Shown here piece by piece: positions 44,555-52,493 of a stretch of DNA of 64,000 nt. The translations under genes were made by a program, and so were the position numbers. Below the pieces are notes generated by a model. The model was not told where the DNA came from, made no database searches, and worked only from the letters and a program-made list of their open reading frames with translations. Every line of letters starts with the position of its first letter. Position 1 is the first letter of the stretch. Origin of the DNA: WHSW01 sp963729075 (GTDB lineage Bacteria > Actinomycetota > Thermoleophilia > Solirubrobacterales > 70-9); contig CAVSMU010000007.1 in assembly GCA_963729075.1 (NCBI GenBank), forward strand, positions 124,001 through 188,000, written 5' to 3'.

Positions 44555-45358
44555 TCACGGGATCAGCGCCACCGCCGCCTCTGGAGTCGTCGCCCGGAAG
44601 CTGAAGCTCTCCTCCAGGTAGAGCTGAACCGACTCGTCGTCGTGGCTCAGATAGCCGATCGACAGATCCTGTCCGGACTCGAACAGGAAGTCGCCGCCGC
44701 GGAGGCTGAGCACGGCGCCGCCCTGCACCGCCGGCGCCCAGAGGATCGGGCCGTCGAGGATCTCGCGCAGGTGCTCCAGCAAGGGGTAGCCGCCGTGCTG
44801 GCTGGTCTCGAGCACTCGCGTGTGGGCCTCGGGGCTGAGCGCGAGGCCGTACGGCCCGGTGACGCCGACGGCTCGCAGTGCGTCCACGGCCTTGGCTATG
44901 TGACGCGGATAGCGCTCGCAATCCTCGCCAAGCCTGATCGTCTCGTTCGGCGAGGCCTCGATCACGCCGGTGATCCCGGCCGCCTCCAGGCCGTGGAAGA
45001 CGACCGCGTTCTCCGCCGCGGCGATCCGCAGTGCGGCGTGGTCCAGGGCTTCGAGGTCGGCGTCCTCCGCGCCCCGCTCGACGTCGTCCAGCTCGGCGCG
45101 CGAGACCGCGAACCCCACGCGCAGCTCGACCAGCCCGAGCACGCGCCGCTGTCGGGCCGAGACGGCTTCTCCGGCCGCGTCGCCAAGCGCCTCGGAGCGG
45201 CCGAGGTTGGTCGCCGAGTGGGCCCAGCCATGGGGCCCAGCGAAGTCGACGAGCTTGCGGGCTGCGAGTGCGGGCGTCACCCGGTCCCGGGCCTCCTCGT
45301 CGAGGACCCGCCACCCGTCCTCGGTGATCGGTGCATGCGCACGCAGCAGGTGGCTCAT
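44555..45358 (-). CDS. Encapsulin shell protein, type I (Linocin_M18/CFP29 family)
   Basis: 267 residues, the usual length. The HK97-like shell pattern is plain: LLRAHAPITEDGWRVLDEEA, ARKLVDFAGPHGWAHSATNL, VGFAVSRAELDDVERGAEDA, AAENAVVFHGLEAAGITGVI, VTGPYGLALSPEAHTRVLET, HLREILDGPILWAP and SIGYLSHDDESVQLYLEESF. These shells self-assemble into 60-mer or larger compartments that load cargo by a C-terminal peptide. Its ATG overlaps the stop of the ferritin-like cargo gene (ATGA). Confidence 0.93.
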   Translation of the reverse strand: MSHLLRAHAPITEDGWRVLDEEARDRVTPALAARKLVDFAGPHGWAHSATNLGRSEALGDAAGEAVSARQRRVLGLVELRVGFAVSRAELDDVERGAEDADLEALDHAALRIAAAENAVVFHGLEAAGITGVIEASPNETIRLGEDCERYPRHIAKAVDALRAVGVTGPYGLALSPEAHTRVLETSQHGGYPLLEHLREILDGPILWAPAVQGGAVLSLRGGDFLFESGQDLSIGYLSHDDESVQLYLEESFSFRATTPEAAVALIP

Positions 45359-45747
45359 CAGGCCGCGTCCCTCAGGCTGCCGATGCCCAGCGACTCGCTG
45401 CCGACGAGCGGAGCCCCCTTGGCCGCCTCCTCCTCGGTCGCCGCCTCCTCTGACGCCTCGCTCAGCTCGACGATGTCACCGTCGGTGAAGAGGATGCCCT
45501 CGGCGATCTCGCGCCACAGGGGCGTGCGCCGCATCAGGAACTCGAGGTCCATCGAGAAGTGTTTGAACTCTTCGCCGAGCGCGTCGCGCATGATCGCCCG
45601 CGCCTGCGGATCGCGCTCGATGGAGAGACGCTGGTGATACCAGTCGATCGCTTCCGCCTCCTCGATGACCGACGCGCATAGCCTTGCGAACGTGCGCGCT
45701 TCCTGCGAGAGCTCCTCCGGTGGCTCGTGGTATTGGTCGAATCCCAA
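45358..45747 (-). CDS. Encapsulated ferritin-like cargo protein (EncFtn)
   Basis: 129 residues: EARTFARLCASVIEEAEAID, WYHQRLS, then LGEEFKHFSMDLEFLMRRTP. The ExxH-type iron ligands sit in two helices, as in EncFtn ferroxidases. The C-terminal tail is acidic and ends in the cargo-loading peptide SESLGIGSLRDAA, close to the known LGIGSLK-type tag. The TTG start at 45747 has AAAGGAG 7 bases upstream. The gene is translationally coupled to the encapsulin shell. It would oxidise and store iron inside the compartment. Confidence 0.92.
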   Translation of the reverse strand: MGFDQYHEPPEELSQEARTFARLCASVIEEAEAIDWYHQRLSIERDPQARAIMRDALGEEFKHFSMDLEFLMRRTPLWREIAEGILFTDGDIVELSEASEEAATEEEAAKGAPLVGSESLGIGSLRDAA

Positions 45748-45817
45748 GCCGCCACTCCTTTCGGTTGTCCATGCCGGCGCTTGACCCAACGGATGCCCGC
45801 CTAAGCATCTCTGATCC

Positions 45818-45836
45818 GTCGAGACGACGTCTCGAC
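45818..45836. promoter_or_regulatory. Perfect 19-bp palindrome between the encapsulin operon and the DUF2630 gene
   Basis: GTCGAGACGACGTCTCGAC has two 9-bp arms around one central base. It sits 71 bases upstream of the EncFtn start and 41 bases before the divergent DUF2630 start, a good position for a shared repressor site. The binding protein is not known. Confidence 0.6.
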
Positions 45837-45876
45837 CGCGCGCGACGGCAAGCTGGCGAAGGCGTAGAGTCGTGGC

Positions 45877-46119
45877 ATGGACGACGAAAGCATCCGCAAT
45901 CGGATCGAGTCGATGGTTGATGAGGAGCAGCGGCTCCTCCGGGATGCGGGCGGTGCGGGTGCGGACGAACCGAGGCACGAACGGCTCGAGGAGCTGCGGA
46001 TCGAGCTCGACCGCTGCTGGGACCTGCTCCGTCAACGCCAGGGCCGTGAGGAGTTCGGGCTCGATCCCGAGAACGTCCACGCACGCGACGCGGACACCGT
46101 CGAGAACTACGAGCAGTAG
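45877..46119 (+). CDS. DUF2630-family protein
   Basis: 80 residues: DDESIRNRIESMVDEEQRLL, RLEELRIELDRCWDLLRQRQ, then GREEFGLDP. This is the short helical DUF2630 family seen in actinobacteria, of unknown function. TAGAGT lies 6 bases before the ATG with no ribosome site, so the message is probably leaderless. It is divergent from the encapsulin operon across the palindrome. Confidence 0.85.
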   Translation: MDDESIRNRIESMVDEEQRLLRDAGGAGADEPRHERLEELRIELDRCWDLLRQRQGREEFGLDPENVHARDADTVENYEQ

Positions 46120-46127
46120 GTCTCCGT

Positions 46128-46646
46128 CTAACGCCTCGCGAGCTTCGCAGGGACCAGCCGCGCCAGCTCGCGCCACGGACCCTCGAGCCGCTCGCCGTCG
46201 AGGAAGAAGGTCGGCGTGCTTCGGGCGCCCGCTCGCTTCCCCGCCGCGACGTCGGCGAGAACGCGCTCGCGAAACGTGCGCTCCTCGAACGCGGCCACTG
46301 CCTCGTCGCGTTCCAGCTCGAGCTCCTCGGCGATCTCCAGGAGCGCGTCGCGGGAGAACTCCCTGCGGCCGGTGAGGAGAAGCGAGTGCGCCTCCCAGAA
46401 CCTCCCGTTCCTAGCCGCCACCTCCGAGAGCTCCGCGGCCAGGTCCGCGCCGGGATGGAGCTCGGGATCGGGAAGGTGCCGCCAGACCAATCGCATCTCC
46501 GGGTGCCGTTCGAGCAACGACTCGATCGGAAGCTTCGCCGCGTTGCAGAACTGGCAGCCGAAGTCGCCGTACTCGACCAGCGTCAGCTTTGGATCGGACG
46601 CCCCGGTCACGTGATCGTCCGGCCCGACGGGTGCCAGGTTCGCCAT
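46128..46646 (-). CDS. DsbA-like thioredoxin-fold protein
   Basis: 172 residues. The active site is EYGDFGCQFCNAAK (CQFC), and the cis-proline loop is GARSTPTFFLDGERL. A helical insert lies between them, as in DsbA/FrnE-type proteins. No signal peptide is seen, so it is probably cytoplasmic, acting in disulfide exchange or reduction. It converges on the DUF2630 gene with 8 bases between the stops. Confidence 0.85.
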   Translation of the reverse strand: MANLAPVGPDDHVTGASDPKLTLVEYGDFGCQFCNAAKLPIESLLERHPEMRLVWRHLPDPELHPGADLAAELSEVAARNGRFWEAHSLLLTGRREFSRDALLEIAEELELERDEAVAAFEERTFRERVLADVAAGKRAGARSTPTFFLDGERLEGPWRELARLVPAKLARR

Positions 46647-46722
46647 ACCCGGTCAGCGAGCCGGGCGGCGGCTATAGAGGTAGCGCACCCAGACAAAGCC
46701 AAATGGGGCCCTCGGCCCTCTG

Positions 46723-47589
46723 CTACGCAAATCGCTTCACAAAGTCGAGGGCGGCCTGGGCGACCTCGCGCCAGCCGCTGTCGATCGTCAGCGAGTGGCC
46801 GCGGTTGGGGATCCTCTGGATCTCGGTGACCGCCTTGTTGTGGCGCTGGCGCTTGTAGGCCGCGTTCCCGATCGCCGGGGCCACCGTGTGGTCCTTCTCA
46901 CCTTGGATGATCAGCAGCGGCCCCCGTCCGGGATTGCGGATGTCGAGCTTCGCCTCGGAGAACGGGTTCAGGTTGGCGTTCGCCATCTGCATCAGGGCGA
47001 CCCCCGGGGCGGCCACGTGATAGCTCTCATAGAGCCGTTTGGTCTCCTCCTCGCCGAGGGCGTTCGCCCATCCGTACTTGAACTGGTCGAAGGTGAGGGT
47101 CACTGCACGGCCGCGGTTGAGCGGGTTCTTGAGCACCGGTAGCGACGACCGCAGCGACGAGATCGGCAGGGGCAGCACGCCGCGGAACGGGCCGGCATCG
47201 ATGCCCACGGTCGCCGCCGAGAGCCCCCGGTCGGCGATCAGCTGGGCGAGCAGGCCGCCGGTCGAATGGCCCATCACCGCCGGCTTCTTGTTCAGACGGC
47301 CGATCACCGCCGCCGTGTGGTCGGCGACCTGACCAAGCGTCTTCTTCGCGAACACGTCGGGGTGGGCGCGCGCCGCCTCGACGGTTTCCGGGTCGTCGGG
47401 CCAGTCCGGCGTCACGCCCGCGTAGCCGGCCTCCTCGAAATAAGCGACCCAGTTGTCCCAGCTCGACGGCAAGAGCCAGAGGCCGTGGATGAAGACGACT
47501 GGCGTCCGTCCGCTCGCGTTGGCCTGTTGGATCTGTCGCTCCTCACGCTCACTGATCCCATCCGCGCCGGCTTTCGACTCGTCAGCCAT
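46723..47589 (-). CDS. Alpha/beta hydrolase
   Basis: 288 residues. The oxyanion-side motif is TPVVFIHGLWLLPSSWDNW, the nucleophile elbow AVMGHSTGGLLAQL, the acid region LLIIQGEKDHTVAP and the catalytic His IPNRGHSLTIDSGW. AAAGGGG precedes the ATG at 47589. There is no signal peptide. Probably an esterase or lactonase; substrate unknown. Confidence 0.85.
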   Translation of the reverse strand: MADESKAGADGISEREERQIQQANASGRTPVVFIHGLWLLPSSWDNWVAYFEEAGYAGVTPDWPDDPETVEAARAHPDVFAKKTLGQVADHTAAVIGRLNKKPAVMGHSTGGLLAQLIADRGLSAATVGIDAGPFRGVLPLPISSLRSSLPVLKNPLNRGRAVTLTFDQFKYGWANALGEEETKRLYESYHVAAPGVALMQMANANLNPFSEAKLDIRNPGRGPLLIIQGEKDHTVAPAIGNAAYKRQRHNKAVTEIQRIPNRGHSLTIDSGWREVAQAALDFVKRFA

Positions 47590-47722
47590 CGGACGCCCCT
47601 TTCGCTTTGAGTGGATTGACGGTAGCGAGCTTCTCGGGGGCGGTGCATTCGCATCCGCCAGGACGCCAGTGGGGTACTGATCAGGGCCCTCGAGCCGTGA
47701 CCGACCGTCGGGCCTTGGGTCC

Positions 47723-47845
47723 TCAGCCGGGAACGTCGACGAACTCGTCCAGGAAAGCCTGCACCGAGGGCCGAGGAAGTTCGGACCCCCCGAGTCCCCG
47801 AAGCACGTGCCGCCGTCGCTCAGGCTGGGTTCTGGGAGAGATGCA
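47723..47845 (-). pseudogene. Remnant of a secreted trypsin-like serine protease
   Basis: On the minus strand LSDGGTCFGDSGGPNFLG carries the chymotrypsin-family active-site serine (GDSGG). It is followed directly, in another frame, by PSVQAFLDEFVDVPG and a stop, which fits the usual C-terminus of these proteases. The 60 or so residues normally between them are absent, as is the rest of the gene. This is a doubly deleted remnant. Confidence 0.6.
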
Positions 47846-47866
47846 GCTACGTCGACGTCTGATCGG

Positions 47867-48330
47867 TCACGCGGTCGAACTGACGCGCAGCTCGTCGATC
47901 AACACCGCGGCGAGCGCGTCGACGGCGCGGCGCAGCACTTCGTCGTCGCCCTCCGAGGGCAGTGCGTGCACGCCAGCGACATCAACCTCATCGAGCGAGG
48001 CGGCGGCAACGCTGCCGGTCAACACAACGGCCCGATCGACGTCCAGGATCCGTCCAGAGTCCAGCACCACGCGCACCCGCTCGCCCGGCGCGCGGCCGAC
48101 GGCCCTCGCCTTACCGCGGATCCGGGTCAGAAATGCGCCCCGCGCCACCCGTTCAGCCTCTCTCACCACCCCGCGCAGCCGCGGGCCGGCACGCCCACGC
48201 GCCTCGATCAGCATTACCTGCAGCCGCTGTCCGTCGTCGGAGCCCTCGAGAAGCCGCGCGGCGAGCAGGTTTCCGCCGGTGCCCCCGCCGATTATCGAGA
48301 TCGTCGGAATCCCTCTACTCCTCGCTATCG
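47867..48330 (-). pseudogene. Truncated FAD/NAD(P)-binding protein fragment
   Basis: IPTISIIGGGTGGNLLAARL is the N-terminal dinucleotide fold of the FAD-NAD(P)-binding domain 9 type. About 130 residues later it ends with RAVVLTGSVAAASLDEV and a short helical tail. Family members are 450 residues or more, and the central flavin domain is missing. No start codon with a ribosome site is present upstream, although CGAGGAG remains. Beside the protease remnant, it marks a decayed stretch. Confidence 0.5.
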
Positions 48331-48411
48331 GTCTGCATCTACTTTGTAGACTAAACCACTCAAGAAAGTACTCAACCAGCTCGCGGCACCCCGAGGCTCG
48401 CAACTCTCCGG

Positions 48412-49023
48412 TTAGCGGCAGATCGCGCGTTCGGTGTTCTCGACCAGGATCCGGGCCGTTTCGTCCGCCGATAGGCCGCGGCCGGTGTAAAGCAGATCGA
48501 ACGCCTCGAAGCTGGCCGCGATCCACAGCACGTGCGCAGCCTGGGTGATGCCGACGCCGGGCCGCAGTTGCTTGTGCCGTGAGAGTCTGCGGGCGAGCCA
48601 CGCCATCCCGTCCGACCGGTTCTCCTCGACTCGGCTGATCGCTCCGCCGGTCGCCTCCTTCTCGAGCTCCTCCATCGAGTACAGGGCCCGGAACACGTCG
48701 CGGTAGGCGGCGAAGATATGAACGCCGGCGGTGATCCCACCGCGGAGGGTGTCCCGGGGATCCTGAACCCGGACCGCCTCGAGCAGGCGGGGGTACCCGG
48801 CGCGGTCGTAGACCTCGAGGGCGACGGCGTCGAAGAGGCCCGCGCGCGAGCCGAAGATGAGGTAGACGGTGGAGCGGGCGACCCCTGCCTCTCGGGCCAC
48901 CGCGTCGACGCTGACCCGCTCCGCCGGCGCCTTTCGCAGCCGGTCGATCACCGCGTCGATGATCCGTCGCCGCGTCTCCGCGGCCGACTCCGCCCGGACC
49001 TTCTGCTCGTACGCGCGGGCCAC
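48412..49023 (-). CDS. TetR-family regulator
   Basis: 203 residues. The HTH reads RIIDAVIDRLRKAPAERVSV, then AREAGVARSTVYLIFGSRAG. The C-terminal domain is helical, with ADETARILVENTERAICR at the end. It is divergent from the flavin monooxygenase with about 100 bases between, which hold an inverted repeat. It most likely represses that enzyme and itself, releasing on binding the enzyme's substrate. Confidence 0.88.
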   Translation of the reverse strand: MARAYEQKVRAESAAETRRRIIDAVIDRLRKAPAERVSVDAVAREAGVARSTVYLIFGSRAGLFDAVALEVYDRAGYPRLLEAVRVQDPRDTLRGGITAGVHIFAAYRDVFRALYSMEELEKEATGGAISRVEENRSDGMAWLARRLSRHKQLRPGVGITQAAHVLWIAASFEAFDLLYTGRGLSADETARILVENTERAICR

Positions 49024-49056
49024 GTTGTGTGAACCCTATCACTTTCACTTGACAGC

Positions 49057-49094
49057 TTGTCTTGTGAATGTCAGGCTGCGTACTGACAAGACAA
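49057..49094. promoter_or_regulatory. Inverted-repeat operator in the TetR/monooxygenase divergon
   Basis: TTGTCTTGT (49057-49065) and its exact reverse complement ACAAGACAA (49086-49094) are spaced by 20 bases. The arms carry additional TGACA/TGTC half-sites (TGACAGCTTGTC at 49050). The position between the divergent starts suits the adjacent TetR protein. Confidence 0.55.
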
Positions 49095-49120
49095 TCTGTC
49101 CGATGAAAGGTGAGAATGGA

Positions 49121-50569
49121 ATGGCTGCTCAGGAGGTCGATGTACTGGTGGTGGGTGCGGGCCCTGCGGGGCTGACCGCTGCGGCGACGCTGGCACGCTA
49201 CGGAGCGGTGGTGCAGGTGGTCGATCGCAAGCGCAGGCTCTCGACACACCCCCGCGCGACAGTCGTCAGCACGAGGTCGATGGAGCTCCTGCGCTCGTGG
49301 GGGCTCGAGGACGAGATCAAGGCCGGCGGCATGCCCGAGGTCGAGTGGCTAGCGCTCGTGACCGAGACGCTGGCCGACGCGGACCGGGGCGAGCTCGCGA
49401 CGCTCGGCCTGCCCACCAAGGATCAGGCCGCAGTGCTGAGCCCGACGGCGCCGCTGTGTGCGCCGCAGCATCACACGGAGGCGGTACTGCTGGCTCACGC
49501 GCGCTCGCTCGGGGTCGAGGTCGCCTTCGGCCAAGAGGTCCTGCGCCTCGACGGGGGCGACGACGGCGCGGAGGCGCTGATCCGCGAGGGCGATGGCACG
49601 CGTGCGGTGAGCGCCCGCTACGTCATCGGCGCCGACGGCGCGCACAGCATCGTCAGAAGCGCGCTCGGAATCGAAATGGCCGGGCCGGGCGAGATCGACG
49701 ACGTCTCGGTCACCGTTGCGTTTTCTGCTCCCCTCTGGGATCTCGTCGGCGGGCGGCGCTACGGGCTCTACCCCATCGTCCGTCCCGACATCCCCAGCGT
49801 CTTCGTGCCCTCGGGCACCGGCGACGACTGGGTCTTCGGGATCGGCGAGGACCTCGTGGGTTCGATCGACGAGCCGGAGCTGACGCGCCTGATCCGGACC
49901 GCCGCCGGCGTGACCGACCTGCGGCCGCGGATCCACCAGGTCAACACGTTCAAGTTCGCCGCTGAGATCGCGGACCGGTTCCGGTCGGGGAGCGCGTTCC
50001 TGATCGGCGACGCGGCGCACCGCGTGAGCCCTCGCGGTGGTACCGGGATGAACGCCGCGATCGCCGACGGCCACGATCTCGGCTGGAAGCTCGGCTGGGT
50101 GCTGAGGGGCTGGGCTCGAGAAGAGCTGCTTGAGACGTACGAGGCCGAGCGCCGTCCGGTCGTCGCCCACAACGTCGAGCGCTCGATCGACGAGCGAGGC
50201 TCGTACCGGGAACCGGTCGACGAGACCCACATCGACCTCGGCGGGCGGATCGCGCATCTGTGGGTCGAAGCGGACGGTGGGCGCGTGTCGACGCTCGACC
50301 TCGTCGGCGATGGCCTGACCCTGTTCACGGGCCCGGACGCGGACATCGACGCTCCGACCCCGACCAACGGTTCCGCGCCGCTCACAGTTCGAGCGCTGCC
50401 GGCGATGACCGCGCGGGCTCTGGGGATCGCACCCGGCCGCTCGCTGCTCGTCAGGCCGAGCGGCGTTCCCGTGGGGAGCAGGCCGGAGGTTGCCTCGCCG
50501 CCGTGCATAGTGGGTGAGGCTACGGCGGGAAGACGCGTCCGCATCGCCGCCGCCGAAGGCCGCCAGTGA
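49121..50569 (+). CDS. FAD-dependent aromatic monooxygenase (PheA/TfdB/MhpA type)
   Basis: 482 residues. The FAD fold is VDVLVVGAGPAGLTAAATLA, the DG motif is YVIGADGAHSIVRSALGI and the GD motif is SGSAFLIGDAAHRVSPRGGT. The C-terminal thioredoxin-like domain is short (RPEVASPPCIVGEATAG). I chose the ATG at 49121 because AGGTGA lies about 7 bases upstream; an ATG at 49103 is also in frame. Class A flavin monooxygenases hydroxylate phenols or inactivate drugs such as rifampicin. The divergent TetR gene suggests substrate induction. Confidence 0.87.
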   Translation: MAAQEVDVLVVGAGPAGLTAAATLARYGAVVQVVDRKRRLSTHPRATVVSTRSMELLRSWGLEDEIKAGGMPEVEWLALVTETLADADRGELATLGLPTKDQAAVLSPTAPLCAPQHHTEAVLLAHARSLGVEVAFGQEVLRLDGGDDGAEALIREGDGTRAVSARYVIGADGAHSIVRSALGIEMAGPGEIDDVSVTVAFSAPLWDLVGGRRYGLYPIVRPDIPSVFVPSGTGDDWVFGIGEDLVGSIDEPELTRLIRTAAGVTDLRPRIHQVNTFKFAAEIADRFRSGSAFLIGDAAHRVSPRGGTGMNAAIADGHDLGWKLGWVLRGWAREELLETYEAERRPVVAHNVERSIDERGSYREPVDETHIDLGGRIAHLWVEADGGRVSTLDLVGDGLTLFTGPDADIDAPTPTNGSAPLTVRALPAMTARALGIAPGRSLLVRPSGVPVGSRPEVASPPCIVGEATAGRRVRIAAAEGRQ

Positions 50570-50653
50570 TCGAGCCGATCACGGAGCTGAGCGAAGGGCG
50601 GTCATCTCGCCGGGCGGTGCGCCCGTTGAGGGGCGGGGACGGCGGCCTCGACG

Positions 50654-50821
50654 ATGCAGCGTGATCCCGTGCAGCGCCTGAGCTTGCCGAGCAACTCGAC
50701 GAGCTTCCTGGGCCGATTGAGCGAGGGCACGCACGAGCTCGTCATCCACGTCGTCGGCACCCTCTTCGGCGATCCCATCGATTTCACCAACACGACCACG
50801 ATCATCGTCACCAAGCGGTAA
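50654..50821 (+). CDS. Short beta-rich ORF, possibly a gene remnant
   Basis: 55 residues: VQRLSLPSNSTSFLGRLSEG, THELVIHVVGTLFGDPIDF, then TTTIIVTKR. The alternating strands look like the last part of an Ig-like or lipid-binding beta domain. No ribosome site or signal peptide is present, so this is probably the tail of a lost gene. The surrounding 300 bases (50570-50868) hold nothing else I can support. Confidence 0.3.
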   Translation: MQRDPVQRLSLPSNSTSFLGRLSEGTHELVIHVVGTLFGDPIDFTNTTTIIVTKR

Positions 50822-50868
50822 GCGCTGTCGGCATCGGCGGGTAGATGCCGCTTACCTCACGGGCATGC

Positions 50869-51867
50869 CTAGAGCTCCACCTCGCGCCCGGCGCGTCGCT
50901 CTCGGGCGGCTCGCAGCACCAGGGCTGCCGCAGTCCCGTCTTGGACGGCCACGCCAACCGACTTGTAGAGCGTGATCTGCTCCGATGAGGTGCGGCCGGG
51001 TTTGGTTCCGTCCACGAGCTCACCGATTTCGGCTACATGATCCGCGTCGATCAACCCCTGCTCGATTGGCTGGACGAGGTCATTCGATCTCGGGTCGTTA
51101 GACCCGGGAGGCACCGCTGCCAGCGCGGCCTCGCGCGACTCGACGACTACGACTGCATCGGCAATGGTCGCGTCGTCCACCTCCCGCCCACGTGGGTTGT
51201 AGCCGACCGAGGTGACGTGCACGCCTGGCGCGAGCCACTCGCGCTTAACCACCGGCTCGATGGCGTGGGTGGTGGCGCAAATGATGTCAGCGCCGTCGCA
51301 CGCCTCCTCCCACGACCCGGCCGCCCGCACCTCCAAGTCGAGCTCGCCGGCCAGTTCCTTGGCCATGGCGTCCGCTTTAGCACCGTCACGCCCGCAGACG
51401 CGCAGTTCTCCAAGCGGCCGAACTCGCGTAACCGCGCGTGCGTGTGAGCGGGCCTGGACGCCCGTGCCGAGGATGGCGATCGTTTCAGCGTCATCGCGTG
51501 CCAGCAGGCGGGTGGCGAGAGCGGAACCCGCGCCCGTTCGGATCGCCGTGATCGCGGTGCCGTCGAGGAGCGCCGTGGGGGTTCCGTTGTCCGGGTCGAA
51601 AACGGCGATCACCGCCTGGTGTGCTGGTAGGCCGGACTCGGCGTTATGGGGAAAGAGCGTGACCAGCTTGCTCGCCAGGGCACCGGCGGACGGCGCATAG
51701 CCCGGCATCGCCGCCAACAGGCCCTCCCGTTCATCCACGCGCGCCGCGATGCGGTTCGGAACCGAGGCGCGACCCGAGCTCAAGTCGGCCATGGCGCCCG
51801 CCAGCGCGTCGATCAGGTCATCCAGATCCAGGAGTTCCTCGACCTCACGCTCGCTCACCAGCAACAT
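50869..51867 (-). CDS. Ornithine cyclodeaminase/mu-crystallin family protein
   Basis: 332 residues. Seen are MPGYAPSAGALASKLVTLFP, LLDGTAITAIRTGAGSALAT, the NAD(P) fold TIAILGTGVQARSHARAVT, ICATTHAIEPVVKREWLAPG and VTSVGYNPRGREVDD. Members include ornithine cyclodeaminase, alanine dehydrogenase and imine reductases. TAGGGT lies 6 bases before the ATG, suggesting a leaderless message. The substrate is not predictable from sequence. Confidence 0.88.
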   Translation of the reverse strand: MLLVSEREVEELLDLDDLIDALAGAMADLSSGRASVPNRIAARVDEREGLLAAMPGYAPSAGALASKLVTLFPHNAESGLPAHQAVIAVFDPDNGTPTALLDGTAITAIRTGAGSALATRLLARDDAETIAILGTGVQARSHARAVTRVRPLGELRVCGRDGAKADAMAKELAGELDLEVRAAGSWEEACDGADIICATTHAIEPVVKREWLAPGVHVTSVGYNPRGREVDDATIADAVVVVESREAALAAVPPGSNDPRSNDLVQPIEQGLIDADHVAEIGELVDGTKPGRTSSEQITLYKSVGVAVQDGTAAALVLRAARERRAGREVEL

Positions 51868-51997
51868 CGGCCGACCCTATCCGTTGGCGCCAGGTGTCTC
51901 GAACCGAGACTCGTACTCTGCGCGTCCTGAGCGGGAGCGGCTCGCGGCGTGTGTTCAGCGTCGATGTCGGAGGAGAACGCGGATATCGTGAGCACGA

Positions 51998-52426
51998 GTG
52001 TCAGAGCGAAATGTGGAGATCGTCCGAGCTGCGTTCGAGGCGTGGCAAGGAGCCGGGATGGTCGCCGTCCTGGATTTCCTCGCCCCCGAGATCGAATGGA
52101 AGGTCCGGACCGATCTCCCGGATGCCCGGCTCTACAGGGGACACGAGGGGATCCGGGAGCTCATGTCCCACTTCGATGAAGTGATGGAGGACATGTGGTT
52201 TCAGCACCAGGAACTGATCGCGGTTGGTGAAGAGCAGGTCCTCGCTCCGCTTCGCTGGGGCGGGCGTGGCAAGGGCAGCGGCGTGGACTTCGACGAGGGC
52301 CGGGAAGCTTGGCTGTTCACCGTGCGTGCGGGGAGGATCACGCGAGTCGAGGAATTCGCGACAAAACAGCAAGCCCTCACGGCTGTCGGGCGGCAGGACC
52401 CCCGGCAGAGCTCGCACCCTGCCTGA
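51998..52426 (+). CDS. SnoaL/NTF2-like protein
   Basis: 142 residues: ERNVEIVRAAFEAWQGAGMV, FLAPEIEWKVRTDLPD, YRGHEGIRELMSHFDEVMED and RAGRITRVEEFATKQQALTA. This is the cone-shaped NTF2 fold with the common EALEAAG-type ending. Such proteins are small enzymes or ligand binders of unknown role. It starts at a GTG, 130 bases from the divergent OCD-family gene. Confidence 0.82.
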   Translation: MSERNVEIVRAAFEAWQGAGMVAVLDFLAPEIEWKVRTDLPDARLYRGHEGIRELMSHFDEVMEDMWFQHQELIAVGEEQVLAPLRWGGRGKGSGVDFDEGREAWLFTVRAGRITRVEEFATKQQALTAVGRQDPRQSSHPA

Positions 52427-52493
52427 CCGCTACCGCTCCTCGTCCTAGCAGAAGCGGTGCGAGCTGTCGGATACAGCCGTCGCCGCTGCCACG

